Positions 17,810 to 29,700 of a stretch of DNA of 43,207 bases are shown here, one piece after another. The translations under genes were made by a program, and so were the position numbers. The stretch is taken from contig CAUZFZ010000086.1 in the NCBI GenBank assembly GCA_963579025.1, forward strand, positions 1 to 43,207. The letters run 5' to 3'. Under the pieces are notes generated by a model. The model ran no database searches. It was not told the origin of the DNA and saw only the letters and a program-made list of their open reading frames with translations. Source of the DNA: CAUZFZ01 sp963579025. GTDB lineage: Bacteria > Planctomycetota > Planctomycetia > Planctomycetales > Planctomycetaceae. Each line of letters starts with the position of its first letter. The stretch's first letter is position 1.

Positions 17810-20515
17810 CTACTTCGACCGAAATAATTCACTCATAGCCACCAGCCGTATCATTGTCGCCAGCCCGTCACCCTGTTGACGTACATCGGCTGTTATTCTG
17901 TCGATGCTTGAGTGGTCGGCAAAGGTCAACGGTCGACCCAGGGCGTAAGTCGTCATTTTGTGGACCATCGCGCGGACGAACTGGTCCTGGCGATGCTCCA
18001 GCAGAAACCGTTTGAGCCCGTCCATCCCGTTCAGTTCCTGGTTGTTGAATAACAGACTGACTGCATCAACGGATTCTCCATTCATCTGATCACGCCAGCG
18101 ACCGATCGCATCGTAGTTCTCAAAAGCGATTCCCCACGGATCAATCTTTGCGTGGCATGACATGCACGCGGCGTGGTTACGGTGGTCTTCGATCCGTTGC
18201 TTCAGGGTCATCTCCGCAATCTCAGGATCTGCCAGATCGATTTCCGGTACGGCTGGTGGTGGTGGTGGCGGCGGATCGTTCAGGAGACTCTCGAGCAGCC
18301 AGATCCCGCGCTTAAGCGGGTGCGAGTCAGTGCCGTCCGAATTCATTGCAAGGAGCCCCGCCTGCGTCAGCAGTCCTCCTCGCCTCCGGCTGGCATCAAG
18401 TTTGACGCGCCGAAAATGATTGCCGTGGACGTCAGGCAAACCGTAATGCATCGCGAGCCGTTCATTCGCCATCGTGTAGTCGGCATGAATGAAATCCAGC
18501 ACGCTGGCGTCCTGCTGCAGGACCTCCTGAAACAGTGCGATCGGCTCGTGCTGCATCGCTTCCTTCAGAAGCGGATCGAAGTTCGGGACATGCTGGTTGA
18601 TGTCCAGGAAGTCAAGCAGTTTCATGCCCAGCCACTGACGGACGAAGTGCTTGGAAAACCGCTGGGAGCGGGGGTCCGCCAGCACGCGCCCGACCTGGCC
18701 CGCGAGAACCTTTGAGTCCTCCAGTTCTCCACTGTCTGCCAGCTTCAGCAGTTGAGCATCGGGCACACTGCACCACAGAAACAGAGACAGACGCGTCGCC
18801 AGCTCATGTGCCGAAAGCTTCTCTGATTTCGGGTGGTCCTGTGCAATCGACTCGCCGGCTGCGTGGTCTCGAACGACATACAGGAAACTCGGTGACGAAA
18901 GGACGGTCGCAAGCACTTCGACCATCGTTTCTTCGAAACTGTCACAGAGTTTGCGCATCGTGTGAAAGAGTTTGATTTTCTGGTCAATCTCGTCTTCGGC
19001 AACTCTTCGGCGCCAGGCGCGCGACATGAACGCGGTCAAAACGTCTCGCGCATAATTCGCCTCGTTGTTGGTGTTCGCGGTGTCAATAAATATCCGTTTG
19101 TGAGACTCCGGTGGCCAGTGGTCATAAACAGGAGCGGTGACTTCCACATAATCAAGCCGAATATCCCCCTGTGAGGCCGAACTATTGACCAGCCGGATGT
19201 ACTCCGAGGGATTGGGCATGGCGCCCATTGGTGAAGTTTTTCGCACCGAGTTGCGAGGATAGATCTCTCCGAGTGGAATATCCCATTGATAGATGTCCGG
19301 GTCGCCCGGAGCGGCATTGATGGGAATATCTTCGGTGCTTACACGAAGAATAGCACGTCCTTCGTTGCTGGCTCGCCAGCCGAATTCCAACTGCATGCTC
19401 GGGATCCGCGTCTCTTCAGAGGCGATCCGAGATGCCCGGACACGGACTCGCATGATCCCTTCGTCCGGAACTCGGTTGCCCAGTTCAACAATCAGGCTGT
19501 GATTTCGGCCCTGAGGGATGACGGCAACATGATCAAACGGCTCAGGCATCTCCGTTCGGGAATCGGTCGGCTTAGATGCATACTTTGCGCCGTAGTATGC
19601 CCAGGTGGCCCGGGCAGTTCGGCCAGTCGACAAATCCTGGTAGTAAGTGTTGCCGTGCGGTTTGCTGAAGGTCGCGGTGAGTCGATCCACCTCCTGCTTT
19701 TGTTTCTTCGGATCGTCTTTGAATTTCTCCTTGAGCTTTTCAAGCTGGTCCGCCTGCTTCGGCCACTCAATTCTGGATGTGTCCTTCATTGTGACGCCCC
19801 AGTGAAGAACGGGAGGTCGCTCTCCAAGCACAGTTGCTCGCCTGAGGGCAGTACGGGCAAGCTGACGATAAGTTTCAAACTGCACGACGGACATGTGCAG
19901 CATTTCCGAGCTGTTCTGAAATCCGTCTTCAGAAGTCGGTTCCGGCGGCAGATCTTTCGCGAAGTCGTAAAGCAGTCCCAGGATGTCCTGCAGCGCGTAG
20001 TTGTATTCATAGCGAGTCATGCGGCGGAACGACGAATGGCCCCCAGTTGCCCGACGCACCGATGACGCAAGCTGGAGCTCGCGGGAAAGCCACGCGACCA
20101 CTGTGCTGCGATCTGCGTCCGTCAATTTGACTTCATCTGGTGGAGGCATCTCGCCATTGCTCAGTACTGCCAGGACCTCAAGCCACCAGTCGACGTCTTT
20201 TCCCTGAAGCAGGTTGGGATCCAGCGTATCGATCCGGATGTTGCCTTCCTCGGTTTCGGGACCGTGACATCGCACGCATGACCGTCGCAGTATGGGCTCG
20301 ATGGTCTTTTCGAATCTGGCGAGATTGGCTTGGGGAATCTCGGCATCAACAGGCTGCGTAAGCTGTTGGAGGAACTTGGAGCCTTTCGCCCCTGTCACTC
20401 TCAGTTGCTCGAACGTCGGGCGTGGGACACCCGGTTCCGGCCTGTCCTGGCCAGACGAGTACCCGGCAATCGTGCAGAAAAATACGCCAGGCCAAATCAA
20501 CGATCGATACTTCAC
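17810..20515 (-). CDS. DUF1587/1592/1588/1585 planctomycete cytochrome protein
   Basis: The most likely start is GTG 20515, which gives a signal-like N-terminus (KYRSLIWPGVFFCTIAGYSSG); a TTG at 20536 would add seven residues. The product has about 901 residues. A c-type haem motif CVRCH lies near residue 83 in the PSCyt1-like domain (EPILRRSCVRCHGPE), followed by GEMPPPDEVKL. DUF1587 begins at RMTRYEYNYALQDILGL. DUF1592 includes AFMSRAWRRRVAEDEID, LSLFLWCSVPDAQLL and FVRQWLGMKLLDF. DUF1588 carries WLLESLLNDPPPPPPPAVPE and ACMSCHAKIDPWG. DUF1585 closes the protein (FVRAMVHKMTTYALGRPL). This order is standard for the family. It is expected in the periplasm; electron transfer is inferred from the haem motif only. 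Confidence 0.93.
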   Translation of the reverse strand: MKYRSLIWPGVFFCTIAGYSSGQDRPEPGVPRPTFEQLRVTGAKGSKFLQQLTQPVDAEIPQANLARFEKTIEPILRRSCVRCHGPETEEGNIRIDTLDPNLLQGKDVDWWLEVLAVLSNGEMPPPDEVKLTDADRSTVVAWLSRELQLASSVRRATGGHSSFRRMTRYEYNYALQDILGLLYDFAKDLPPEPTSEDGFQNSSEMLHMSVVQFETYRQLARTALRRATVLGERPPVLHWGVTMKDTSRIEWPKQADQLEKLKEKFKDDPKKQKQEVDRLTATFSKPHGNTYYQDLSTGRTARATWAYYGAKYASKPTDSRTEMPEPFDHVAVIPQGRNHSLIVELGNRVPDEGIMRVRVRASRIASEETRIPSMQLEFGWRASNEGRAILRVSTEDIPINAAPGDPDIYQWDIPLGEIYPRNSVRKTSPMGAMPNPSEYIRLVNSSASQGDIRLDYVEVTAPVYDHWPPESHKRIFIDTANTNNEANYARDVLTAFMSRAWRRRVAEDEIDQKIKLFHTMRKLCDSFEETMVEVLATVLSSPSFLYVVRDHAAGESIAQDHPKSEKLSAHELATRLSLFLWCSVPDAQLLKLADSGELEDSKVLAGQVGRVLADPRSQRFSKHFVRQWLGMKLLDFLDINQHVPNFDPLLKEAMQHEPIALFQEVLQQDASVLDFIHADYTMANERLAMHYGLPDVHGNHFRRVKLDASRRRGGLLTQAGLLAMNSDGTDSHPLKRGIWLLESLLNDPPPPPPPAVPEIDLADPEIAEMTLKQRIEDHRNHAACMSCHAKIDPWGIAFENYDAIGRWRDQMNGESVDAVSLLFNNQELNGMDGLKRFLLEHRQDQFVRAMVHKMTTYALGRPLTFADHSSIDRITADVRQQGDGLATMIRLVAMSELFRSK

Positions 20516-20748
20516 TTTGTCCCATTCTCTTTTCAACGACGTCGGAAGTCTTTTCGAGCGATCGCCGATCAGCGGTGGAGTGACTCCTCAATGCCGCTCA
20601 ATTCCAAGGGATGCACGACATGGAGACGTCCTCACGAGTGTATCGCGATTGCCAAACTACGACACCGACGAAGAACCGTCTGGAACACAATGCGTCACCA
20701 TGCCGCGAAACGTCTTCAGCGGCAACTCTAAAAAGTCCATTGGTTTGT

Positions 20749-20770
20749 AGCCCGGTGCATCAGCCGGGCG
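20749..20770. repeat. short GC-rich hairpin after the giant gene
   Basis: GCCCGG - TGCATCAG - CCGGGC forms a 6-bp stem with an 8-base loop within 20749-20770, just past the stop codon of the giant minus-strand gene at 20778. It may act as a transcription terminator for that gene, or be a copy of a short dispersed palindrome; no T tract follows. Confidence 0.4.
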
Positions 20771-20777
20771 AACTCGC

Positions 20778-23700
20778 TCACGGGGTCTGTTCCAGAATCT
20801 TCCGTAGTCGTTGAAGTTCGCTGCGGACGGGGTTGTTAAAGCGGGAGGGCCAGGTTCGGTTGCTGATTGTTTCGATTGTCGTGCGAGCCGCTTCCACTTG
20901 CTTCCCTTTGAGTTGGGCTGCGGCCAGTTTCAGGAGGTTGGTGGGTTCGAGGGCTCGCAGGCGGGCAGCGTGTTTCCAGTGGGTTATGGCGGCGGGCCAG
21001 CGATTTTGCGACTCGCGGTGAGCCGCCAGTGACGCGTGGTGTTCGGCTTCGCGAGGGGCTGCTTCGACGATGGTTGTTGCTGCACGCTCGGCCAGGGATT
21101 CGTCGGAGGCCAGGCGGTTGGCAAGGTCTTTGTACAAGACCAGATTGTGACGGTCGCGGTCGAGCTGCGCAAGGATTGCGGCGATCGCGCCCTCGGGGTT
21201 TTTGGCCTCGTCGTACGCTTTGATCAGCTTCGTGTGACTCTCCATGTCGCCGAGTTGCAGTTCGAGGGCGAGGCGGAGTTGCGCGATCGCTTTCGTCGGC
21301 TTTTCTCTGTCTTCCAGGTAGACCGTTCCGATTGTCTTGCGAATTAAGGGGCTGGTCTGACCGGTCTCTTCGAGTTGCTCGTCGAGATACGTGACGTATT
21401 CGTCGAGGTCCTTTGCGGCGGTGAGGACGTGCGTCAGTGTGTTTAGTGCCGATCCCCGATTCTCGTAACGGGGGCCCCAACTTACGACGGCAGCGGCTGC
21501 CGCATCAACGGCGGCTCTTGTCTGACCCAGGCTGGAGTATGAGTTGGCGAGGTTACGGTAATAGTTAGACAGCGTGCCATTACCGATGCCCTGATTTGGG
21601 GCGGTTCGTTGATGAAGCGGTATCAGCTCGCTGTACAGCTTTACGGCGTGTTCGTAGCGGGAGATGTCGCGGTTGGTGTTGGCGAAGCGGGCGATGTTGG
21701 ATTCAGTCCAGCGGCCTTCCTGGCGGAAGTGCTCGTCTGTGCCGGTCAGCAGTGCGTCACGTTGTTCGAGACGACGCATGCGGTGATACGCGGTGATCAG
21801 ACGGCAGCGGTAGTCCATTGAGTCTGGATACCGCTCGACCATGGGTTCCAGGATGGGGATCGACTCCCCATAGCGGCCCCGTTCGTGCAGCCAGGAACAG
21901 AGAGTGGTCTGGCCACTCAACTCCAGAAGCTGCTGGCCATGTGCGATCAGCATCACCTCGATGGCGCGGTTTGAGTGCTTCTGAACTTCATCTTTCGTGC
22001 CGCTTGCCAGGCCGCGATAGATGTAATGGGCGATGTATTCGACATGACGACGTGAGTGTTTCATCTCGGCGTAGACTTCGTCGGCCGTGCGAGCAAAGAC
22101 GGCGTGCTTCTCTTTCCAGAAGTACGAGTAATCGTCGTAATACAGATAGTGCGTCCGCTGTTTTCGCGTCCGCAGATCACGCCGGAGTTCTGTAAGCACC
22201 AGCTTCAGCAGTCGCGGTTCCAGGTTGCCAAGTTTTCCGACGCGTTGCAATCCACTTCGCCACTGGGCAATGCGGTGGCCGAAGTGCTGCCACGGGTTCG
22301 ATTGGGATCGCTGCAGGCGCTTCGGGTAGTTCTCGATTCGCGTGATCAGGAACTCGAGGTCCGTACGTGTGCCGAGCCGAGCGTGCAGGGTGTTCGACGT
22401 CTGCTGGACGATCTCGCGATAGTGGCTTGTCTGCCGCGCGAGAATCGGCGGCAGCTGTTCGAACGCGTACTTCCGCAGATCGGCCTTGTGAGCGAGAAAT
22501 TGATACTGGGCCGTCGAGAAGAACGACAGGATTTTTCGGGTCGTTGCGTAGCGGTGTTCGTGATTATTTGTCTCGGTCGCCTTGAGCAGGCGCTTGAGTA
22601 GATTCTGATAGAGCGTGTTTCCACTACCGAGAGACACTGTCCCTCGATTACCCAACGCGGCGAGATAGACGTCGTCCATCCGCTGAGTCAGCCAGTACTT
22701 CTGCGACTCGTTCAGCGGGTTCTCCAGGTGGTGACTGACGAACTGCTCAGCAGCCGCGTGCCGGCTGGTACCCGTGAGCATGCCGACGTAGCCCCTGAAG
22801 ACAGTGTTCGCTGGTGACGGCCAGCCGTTGGGGTGCGTCGCCTCATATTCGCGCATCGCGTTCTCGACGATTGCCAGGCCGGAATCGCGAAGCCCGTACG
22901 AACCGTACTGGCTATTGCCGTAGTACCAGCCGATCCAGAGTCGGTCGTCCGTGCCAGACTCCTCCATCGCGTGCAGCGCCTTGAACTGCCGCAATTGCTC
23001 GTCAGCGAGCTCCTTGAGCTTGCCGAGCCGATTGAGGAGTTCCGCCATCTGTCGCGGTTCGCCGTCGGCCCAGTCGTGATCAAACGCCCGCTGTAGAGCG
23101 CCAAGTGCAGCGTCGATGTGAGGACCCGGCTGATTGAGTACTTCGGAGGCACGTCGTTCTACCAGTGCTTCGAGCAGGTCGAACGCACGCAGATCGATTG
23201 GTGTCACGTCACGACCGGGCTGTTTAAGTTCTTTCCGCAGCTCGCCAATTCGGCCGAGGATTTCATCGGCGGTTGCTTCGTCGCGCACTTCCTGCAGGAC
23301 GGTCGAATTCAGCGATCCCAGAAAACTGTAGACTTGCTGCGGAGTCCGTCCGACGACCGAATCGGCGATCATGTTGAGCAGCCGAAAATCGCGACACGCC
23401 TGATAAAACTGCCGTAGCTGAGACAGATAGCTGCCAGGGGAACTGCTCTTTTCGAACAGGGCCTGAAATGCGAACAGCACGCTTTCGTCGAGTTCACTCG
23501 GTAGATTCTCGCTATTCTGCCAGGGGCTGAGCCGCTGCTGAATCCAGTTGTTGATCTGATACTCCTCCCAGGCTTTAAACGCTTCGATCTTCGCTTTCAC
23601 GTATTCCTCGCGGTGATCGGCGACGAGATACCAGTCGGACAATGTGGCGTAGTCGGACGGCGACAATTGAGAATCGCGTTCGACGATTTCGTACAGGCCG

Positions 23701-26700
23701 ATGGCTTCTTCAATCTCGCCCTGTTCCGCGACGAGTTTCCCCAGCGACAGTCGCCACGGCGTCGCGTATTCATCGGTGCGAATCCACTCGCGCAGATCTC
23801 GTTCGAGCTGCTGCGGTTCGTCCAACGCGATGAGCAACTGATACTTAATCGCCTTCCAGCCGGGTGAGCCATCGTCGTCCCGATCGACGCCGGCCTGTAC
23901 GTAATCCAGCAGGCGTTTCCGTGAATCGGGAGTCGATAACTTAAGGGCGGCAACGTACGACACTGTCACGAACGCACGCTGTCTGAGCGCGGCGTCAAAC
24001 ACCGGGAAGCCTTCAGTTGCGTCGTCCGCTTCGTCGTCATCTCCGACCACAGGCGGTTCCTCGCCCAACCAGGCCCAGCACTCGGCGAGGATCTTTTCAT
24101 GACTGCGATCGAGCTGAACGTCGAGTGTTATTCGCTCAATCTGCAACCACTCGGCGAGTGCACTGTTGGGATCCGGACCATCCTCCTCATCACCACGTTC
24201 GATCGCACGCAGACGCTTCACTTCCACATTAAGCCGCTCGGCAACGCCTTCCTGCGCAGCGACAAGGAACTCTCGATGCTTCTTCGCGAGTTCGATGCGA
24301 GTCAGTTCTTCTGGATGTTCCTGGTCCTGTAACGCGCCCCTCGCCGCGTTCTGCCGAGCGAGCAGCATGCGGTCGACGAGACGATGCAAAGCCTCGACCA
24401 GAGTCGCGAAGCGGTGGTCGACGTTGTCGGTAGTAGAAACCAATGGTAGTAGTGCAAACGCTTCGGATTCCACTTCGTCCTGCCAGTTCTCCTGCAACAG
24501 CAGATTGAACAGGAACATGCGCAGCGGAGCTTTGTGCTCGTCCGGAGCCCGTTCAATGCGCGTCCGTACGAACGGCAGCGACAGTTCGGTCAGGCGGCGT
24601 CCGTAGATCGGGTACAGCGCGTCGCCCAGCGAATGGCGGACTTTGAAGTCCTCGGCGCCTTCCCAACGCTTGAGAAGAGTGTCGGCGATCTGCTTCCAGC
24701 TGGCGTCGGTCGCTACCGGTGTCGGACCGGTCAGACACCACTGCACGATTGGACCAAGTCGCGTCTGATCCAGCGTGGCGGCTTCTTCGAGCAGAATCTC
24801 AAACAGCCAGTTACGCAATCCATCCGCCTCGTGCGAGTCGCGGAAGTTGGCGCCGAGGATCTGCTGAGCAATCGCGAAGTGATGTTCGTGACGGATAAAG
24901 AACCGGGCGGTTTCCTCAAGTGGTTTGAACCACTGCGGTTCAACGTTGTAGCTGTAGTAACGGCTGCCGTAGACTTGCCCGCTGGCGTACTTCACGGCCT
25001 CGGTCAGTCGCTGTTTCGTTGCCGGGTCGAGCTTGCCTTCAACTTGCCCTGCAGTGAGCCATTCCAGACACGTTTTGTCCGCGTCCTCTGTCCGATCGGA
25101 ATAGATGAGTGCTCCGAGGTGCCGCTGACAGGCATCCTGGCTCGACGGCCACGTTTCGAGCCAACGGACCGTCAGCGTGACCAGGTCTGCATACCGGCCC
25201 TCGCTGTTGAGCAGGTCGTAATGCGTTCTGAACAGCTGATCGAATTCACCACCGGTCCGTTCGACTTCCACAGCAATCGCGCGATCGAGCCACTCGTATG
25301 CGGCTTCAAATTCGCCGACATTTGCGAGGTCTTTTGCGTACTGTGTCTGAACCGCCATGTCCCACTCAGCGGACGCAGCCAGCTCGCGCTGCAGTTCCAG
25401 GAACTCCTCCGTCCGATTCAGACTTCGCAGTCCCTGCACGCGATGCTTCGTCCACGCGCGTGCTGCCAGTAGGTGTTTCGGCTGCCGCTCATAAACGGGC
25501 TTCAGGTTATCAAGCAGTTCGAGTCTCTCGTTCGAATCGAATATGTCCCAGGTGTTGCTGAGCAGGTATTCCGAGAGCTGGTAATCATCCTGAGAGGCAG
25601 CTCTCTCGAGTCGATCCGATTCGGTCAGATAGAGCTGTCGAACATCCTCGTTCCGCCGCGCGGTCTGCAGCACGGCCGCTCGAACAAAACGAATGCCCGA
25701 GCCCTCAACAGCAAGCTTCTCGAGTTCTTCGAGTTGCTTAATCGCTTCATCCCATTTCTGAATAGCTGCCGAGCGCAGCAGCAGTGAGAGCCGATGTTCG
25801 AAGCTGGCCGATCCGTCCTTTTCGGCAGTTTCGGAGTCCGGCACGGTGACGAAGGGCAACCGCACCAACTGCACTGTCTTCCGCGGCGCAAGTTCTGTCT
25901 CGAACCGCTCACCAAATGCGTCCGCTTCGACGAGCTGAATGGTCTGCGTGACGACGGCCGTCTCGCGGCCTTTGCCGTCGGTCGTAACGGACTTTTGAGC
26001 CCACCACGTTCCGGCCACCTGCACGAAATCGCTGTAGGTAAACGTCGCAGTCAACTTGCCGTCGATGACCGCCTCGGCTTTCGTCACGACGTTTCGTTCG
26101 GTGTCGATCGTGATGCGATTCTGTGCATCCGGCGCGGCATCCATGAAGGTCACGAGCGTGACTCGCCCTGGACCAGACTGCTCGACGACAACATTGTGTT
26201 TGGGCCAGCTCTCGTGCATCGGCCGTTGCGAATGGTCACTCAGTCCGATCGTCACGGAATCGCGATCGTTCTGAACCGACTCGCGCACGCGACCGAGCTT
26301 GTACATCAGCGAGAACGCGCCACGTTCGTCCGCGTCGCACCAGTTGACCAGTGTGTGCGTGCCGCGATGTATCGGCCGCTTCAGCCAGCGTTGCGGTGAG
26401 TACAGTTCCAGTTCTTCCGTGCGACTCGTGATCCGATCCCAGCGCGCGTCGCGTGTTTGCCGCACGATACGGACTTCGAGACCTCCATCCAGCTTGCGCA
26501 GTGAGTCCGTCCGCAGCAGACTCCGTGAGATCGCGAGCGCCTCTTCCGGCCATGCCGATTCGATCGGCTCCGCCGGTTCGGCCGGAGCACTCAGTGCCGG
26601 AAAGAGCTGATCGACCCAGCCCGTGTAGCCGGCCTGCCGACCCTGTCGGCCGCGACCCGAATCCCAGCCACGCCAATGCAGTGCCTGACCAAGCGCTTTG

Positions 26701-29700
26701 TCGGCACCAAACAAACCAAACGACCTTCCCCCGCCCGACATGGGTAGCGACGGCATGGCGTACGGCGCCGATGCTTCGGATCCGGGTCGCAGCATCGCTT
26801 GCAGATTTGACTGGTTGAAGTTGCCAGAGACTGCGCCCGCTTTCATTTCGCCCAGCCGACCAAACCCGTTTACAAATGCGCTTTCGATGTCCAGCACACT
26901 ATTTTCGTCGAATGGTCCCCCCGCCCTGAGCAGTTCGAGCGATGATGGCATCTGCTGGGCCATCTGCATCGGGAGTGGTCCAGAGAATCCTCCATCACCC
27001 AGCAACAACCTCGATTTCTTCCCGCCCAAAGATGACAAGAACAACCTTGAGTCCCCCGGACCGAAACCTCCGCCACCGCCGCCGAATCCTCCACCCCCGC
27101 CCCCGCCGAATCCAAATCCTCCGGTGCTGATGGCCCCGCTGACACCAGTCAGATACATGCCGCCCTGGTAGCCGTATTGGCTGGACGATTGCTGCTGCAT
27201 CTGCTGAATCGTCTTCAGACTGCGGCCGAGTCCCCCGAGCTGCATCAACATTTGCCGCCGCAGACCCAGACGCCAGTCGCCCGCGAGTCGCATCTGCTTC
27301 TGTCGCAATTCGTAGTTTGCATTGTCTCGGCCGTCGGCGAAGAAACGCTCGCCGTCGCGCATCAGGAACCGCCGCTTGACACCGAACCTCCTGCGGTCCG
27401 CGTCGGACTCCAGCACCAGCAGCGACGTGTACGGCGTCATGATGTGGAACTCTTCCGACATCGCGATGATCTCATCCTGAATCCGCTGACTGCTGCCCTG
27501 CTGCAACAACTGATCCAGATGCATGCGAGCCCACAGCCGCGGAATGAACGAGTTCCCTTTCTCGGCATCCTTCAGCGAAACGCGAGCCGCATACTTCACG
27601 TCCTCGCCACCGCGCTTGCCCGTGACGACGATCTGCCCGGACTGATCCTCACCCTGCGGCAGGTAACGCCCGATGAGAATCTGCTGAGTTCCGGCAGCCA
27701 CATTCGGCAGTTTATCGGGATACACGGCGGCGACCTGTAGCCCGCGGAACTGCACCCGCAGATCAGTGAGTCCCGGCTGAGCCATCTCATTAAGCAACTC
27801 CAGCGAGATTTCCTGCGGAGTCCGTTCGCCACTGATCGACCGCACCGAACCACGGCTGACTCCGGCAATCGCCTTCAACACAACCGACTCAAACGAGCTG
27901 CTGACCGAGACCGCATGAAATGTCCCTGGAGCCTCGTCGCCAAACAGCAAACCGAGCCGATTCACAAACGTCTGCGGATCTGCATCGCCCGACGTCACGA
28001 TCCCGTCGCCCACATAGACCATGTGACAGCCATCGGTCGCAATGTCCTGAATCGAAGCGAACGCCTTGTCGAGGTCCGTCCATCCGAGCGAAATCCGCTC
28101 ATCAAGCGTCTTGCGGACCAGAGCGATGTTCTCGTCGGTTGCCTCAGCCGATTCTTCAAGCAGCCACCGCGTGTTGACATCACTGACGGCCAGATTGAAG
28201 CGATCATTCGGCCCAAGCGAGCTGAGCATCGACGTCACAAAGTCCGCCTGTTTCGTGCGACTCTGCGCATCCATCGACGCGGATGTATCGCAGACCAGAA
28301 GTAGATTCAGCGGCGCGCCATCCGGCAGCACCTCGCGCTGAAAGTTGCCGTCAGGACTCGGCGGCGTAAGCTGAATCAGGAAGTACCCGTCATCACCCCG
28401 TTGATGAGGAATCATCACGACATCGGACTGCTGCGCATCAATCTCGCAGACAACTTCAAAGTCACGCTCCGGCGAGTACTCCTGAGCCGAGAACTCGACA
28501 TGAGCCGAGTGCTCAGTCATGTCCGACCGGACTGGATGCGTACCGCACTTCACCGACTTCAGCGGCAGGTCCGAGTTCACGAACATCTCGATCGACAACT
28601 CGCGCAGCGGCGTCTTCCGCAACATCTCGCTGCGCAGGCCGTACGAGTAGCGGTACTGATTCCCACGAACCGGCAGTACCTGTGTGTAAACGATCTTGAT
28701 CCGCTTTTCGGAATGAGCCTCGATCGGAAATACGCGAGCTTTGAAAATGTTCCCGCCCGTCCATTCGAGCAGCCCGGGATCGCGCTTCTGACGAAGAATC
28801 TCCTCGTAGATTTCGCGAGCCCGCTGTTTCTCCACGACGTCCGCTTCCACCAGCTTGCCGCCGATCCACATGCCGAATCCGCTGATCGAAGCGTCCTGCG
28901 GCAACGGAAAGTGGAATACACCCTCAAGCCGCGCGTCCGTCCGATTCACGAAGCTCTCTTCGATGGTCGTCCGCGCGATCTGATCGCGAATCTCAACTTT
29001 GACTTTGTGATAGCCGACCGTCAGCGGAACATTCCGACCGTCGACCTCGACGACCAGCGAGCCGAGCGATTCCTCATTCGTCGCCCCCTCGAAACCAGCC
29101 AGCCAGATTGGAGTGTTCTTCCGCGTCTGCAGCTTGCCGTCACGATCGACCGCCAGAAATGAGCGACGGACTTCCTCCTCATCTGGCTTGAATTCCTGCT
29201 TGTCACCATTCATTGGCCCCAGCAGGCTGAAACTGTCTTGCGCCAGTTCCGATGGCACGGACACCTGCACCTGTCCGTGATGCACCTTTGCACTGAAGGG
29301 AGTCAGCAGCTCAACGAGCGTCCCTGGCCCAAGCGTCAGGGCAACATGCGACGTCAGCGTGACGTTGACGGCGTTCGCTCCACGGATGTCTGTCCGCACC
29401 CAGTCGCCCGGTTTCACCAGCAACTGGCGACACACCGGAGTCCACCGTCGCCGCATCACAGGCCGCAACGAAACCATGCCCTGGGCTGTCACGATCTTGC
29501 CGATCCGCCCGTCATCCGACAGCGTTTTTCCAATAACAAACTTCGACTCATCCACCGGCACATTGCGAGCCACAAGTCGTAGTTCGGCGAGCGGCGGATT
29601 CCGATTCCGCGGTCCGTCCGGCCATGCCGCGATCGTGTACAGCTCATTCGTCTTCACATCGGCGAACGCTTCAATTGTCACCGGTCGATTGCCATCCGCG

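Noticed and set aside
24534..25472. A 312-codon plus-strand open frame inside the giant gene
   Set aside because: It lies entirely antisense to well-supported TPR sequence; no domain or ribosome binding site, consistent with a shadow frame in GC-rich DNA.
27050..27145. The poly-Gly tract in the giant protein as a tandem DNA repeat or CRISPR-like array
   Set aside because: It is an irregular run of Gly and Phe codons in frame, with no constant repeat unit or spacers.
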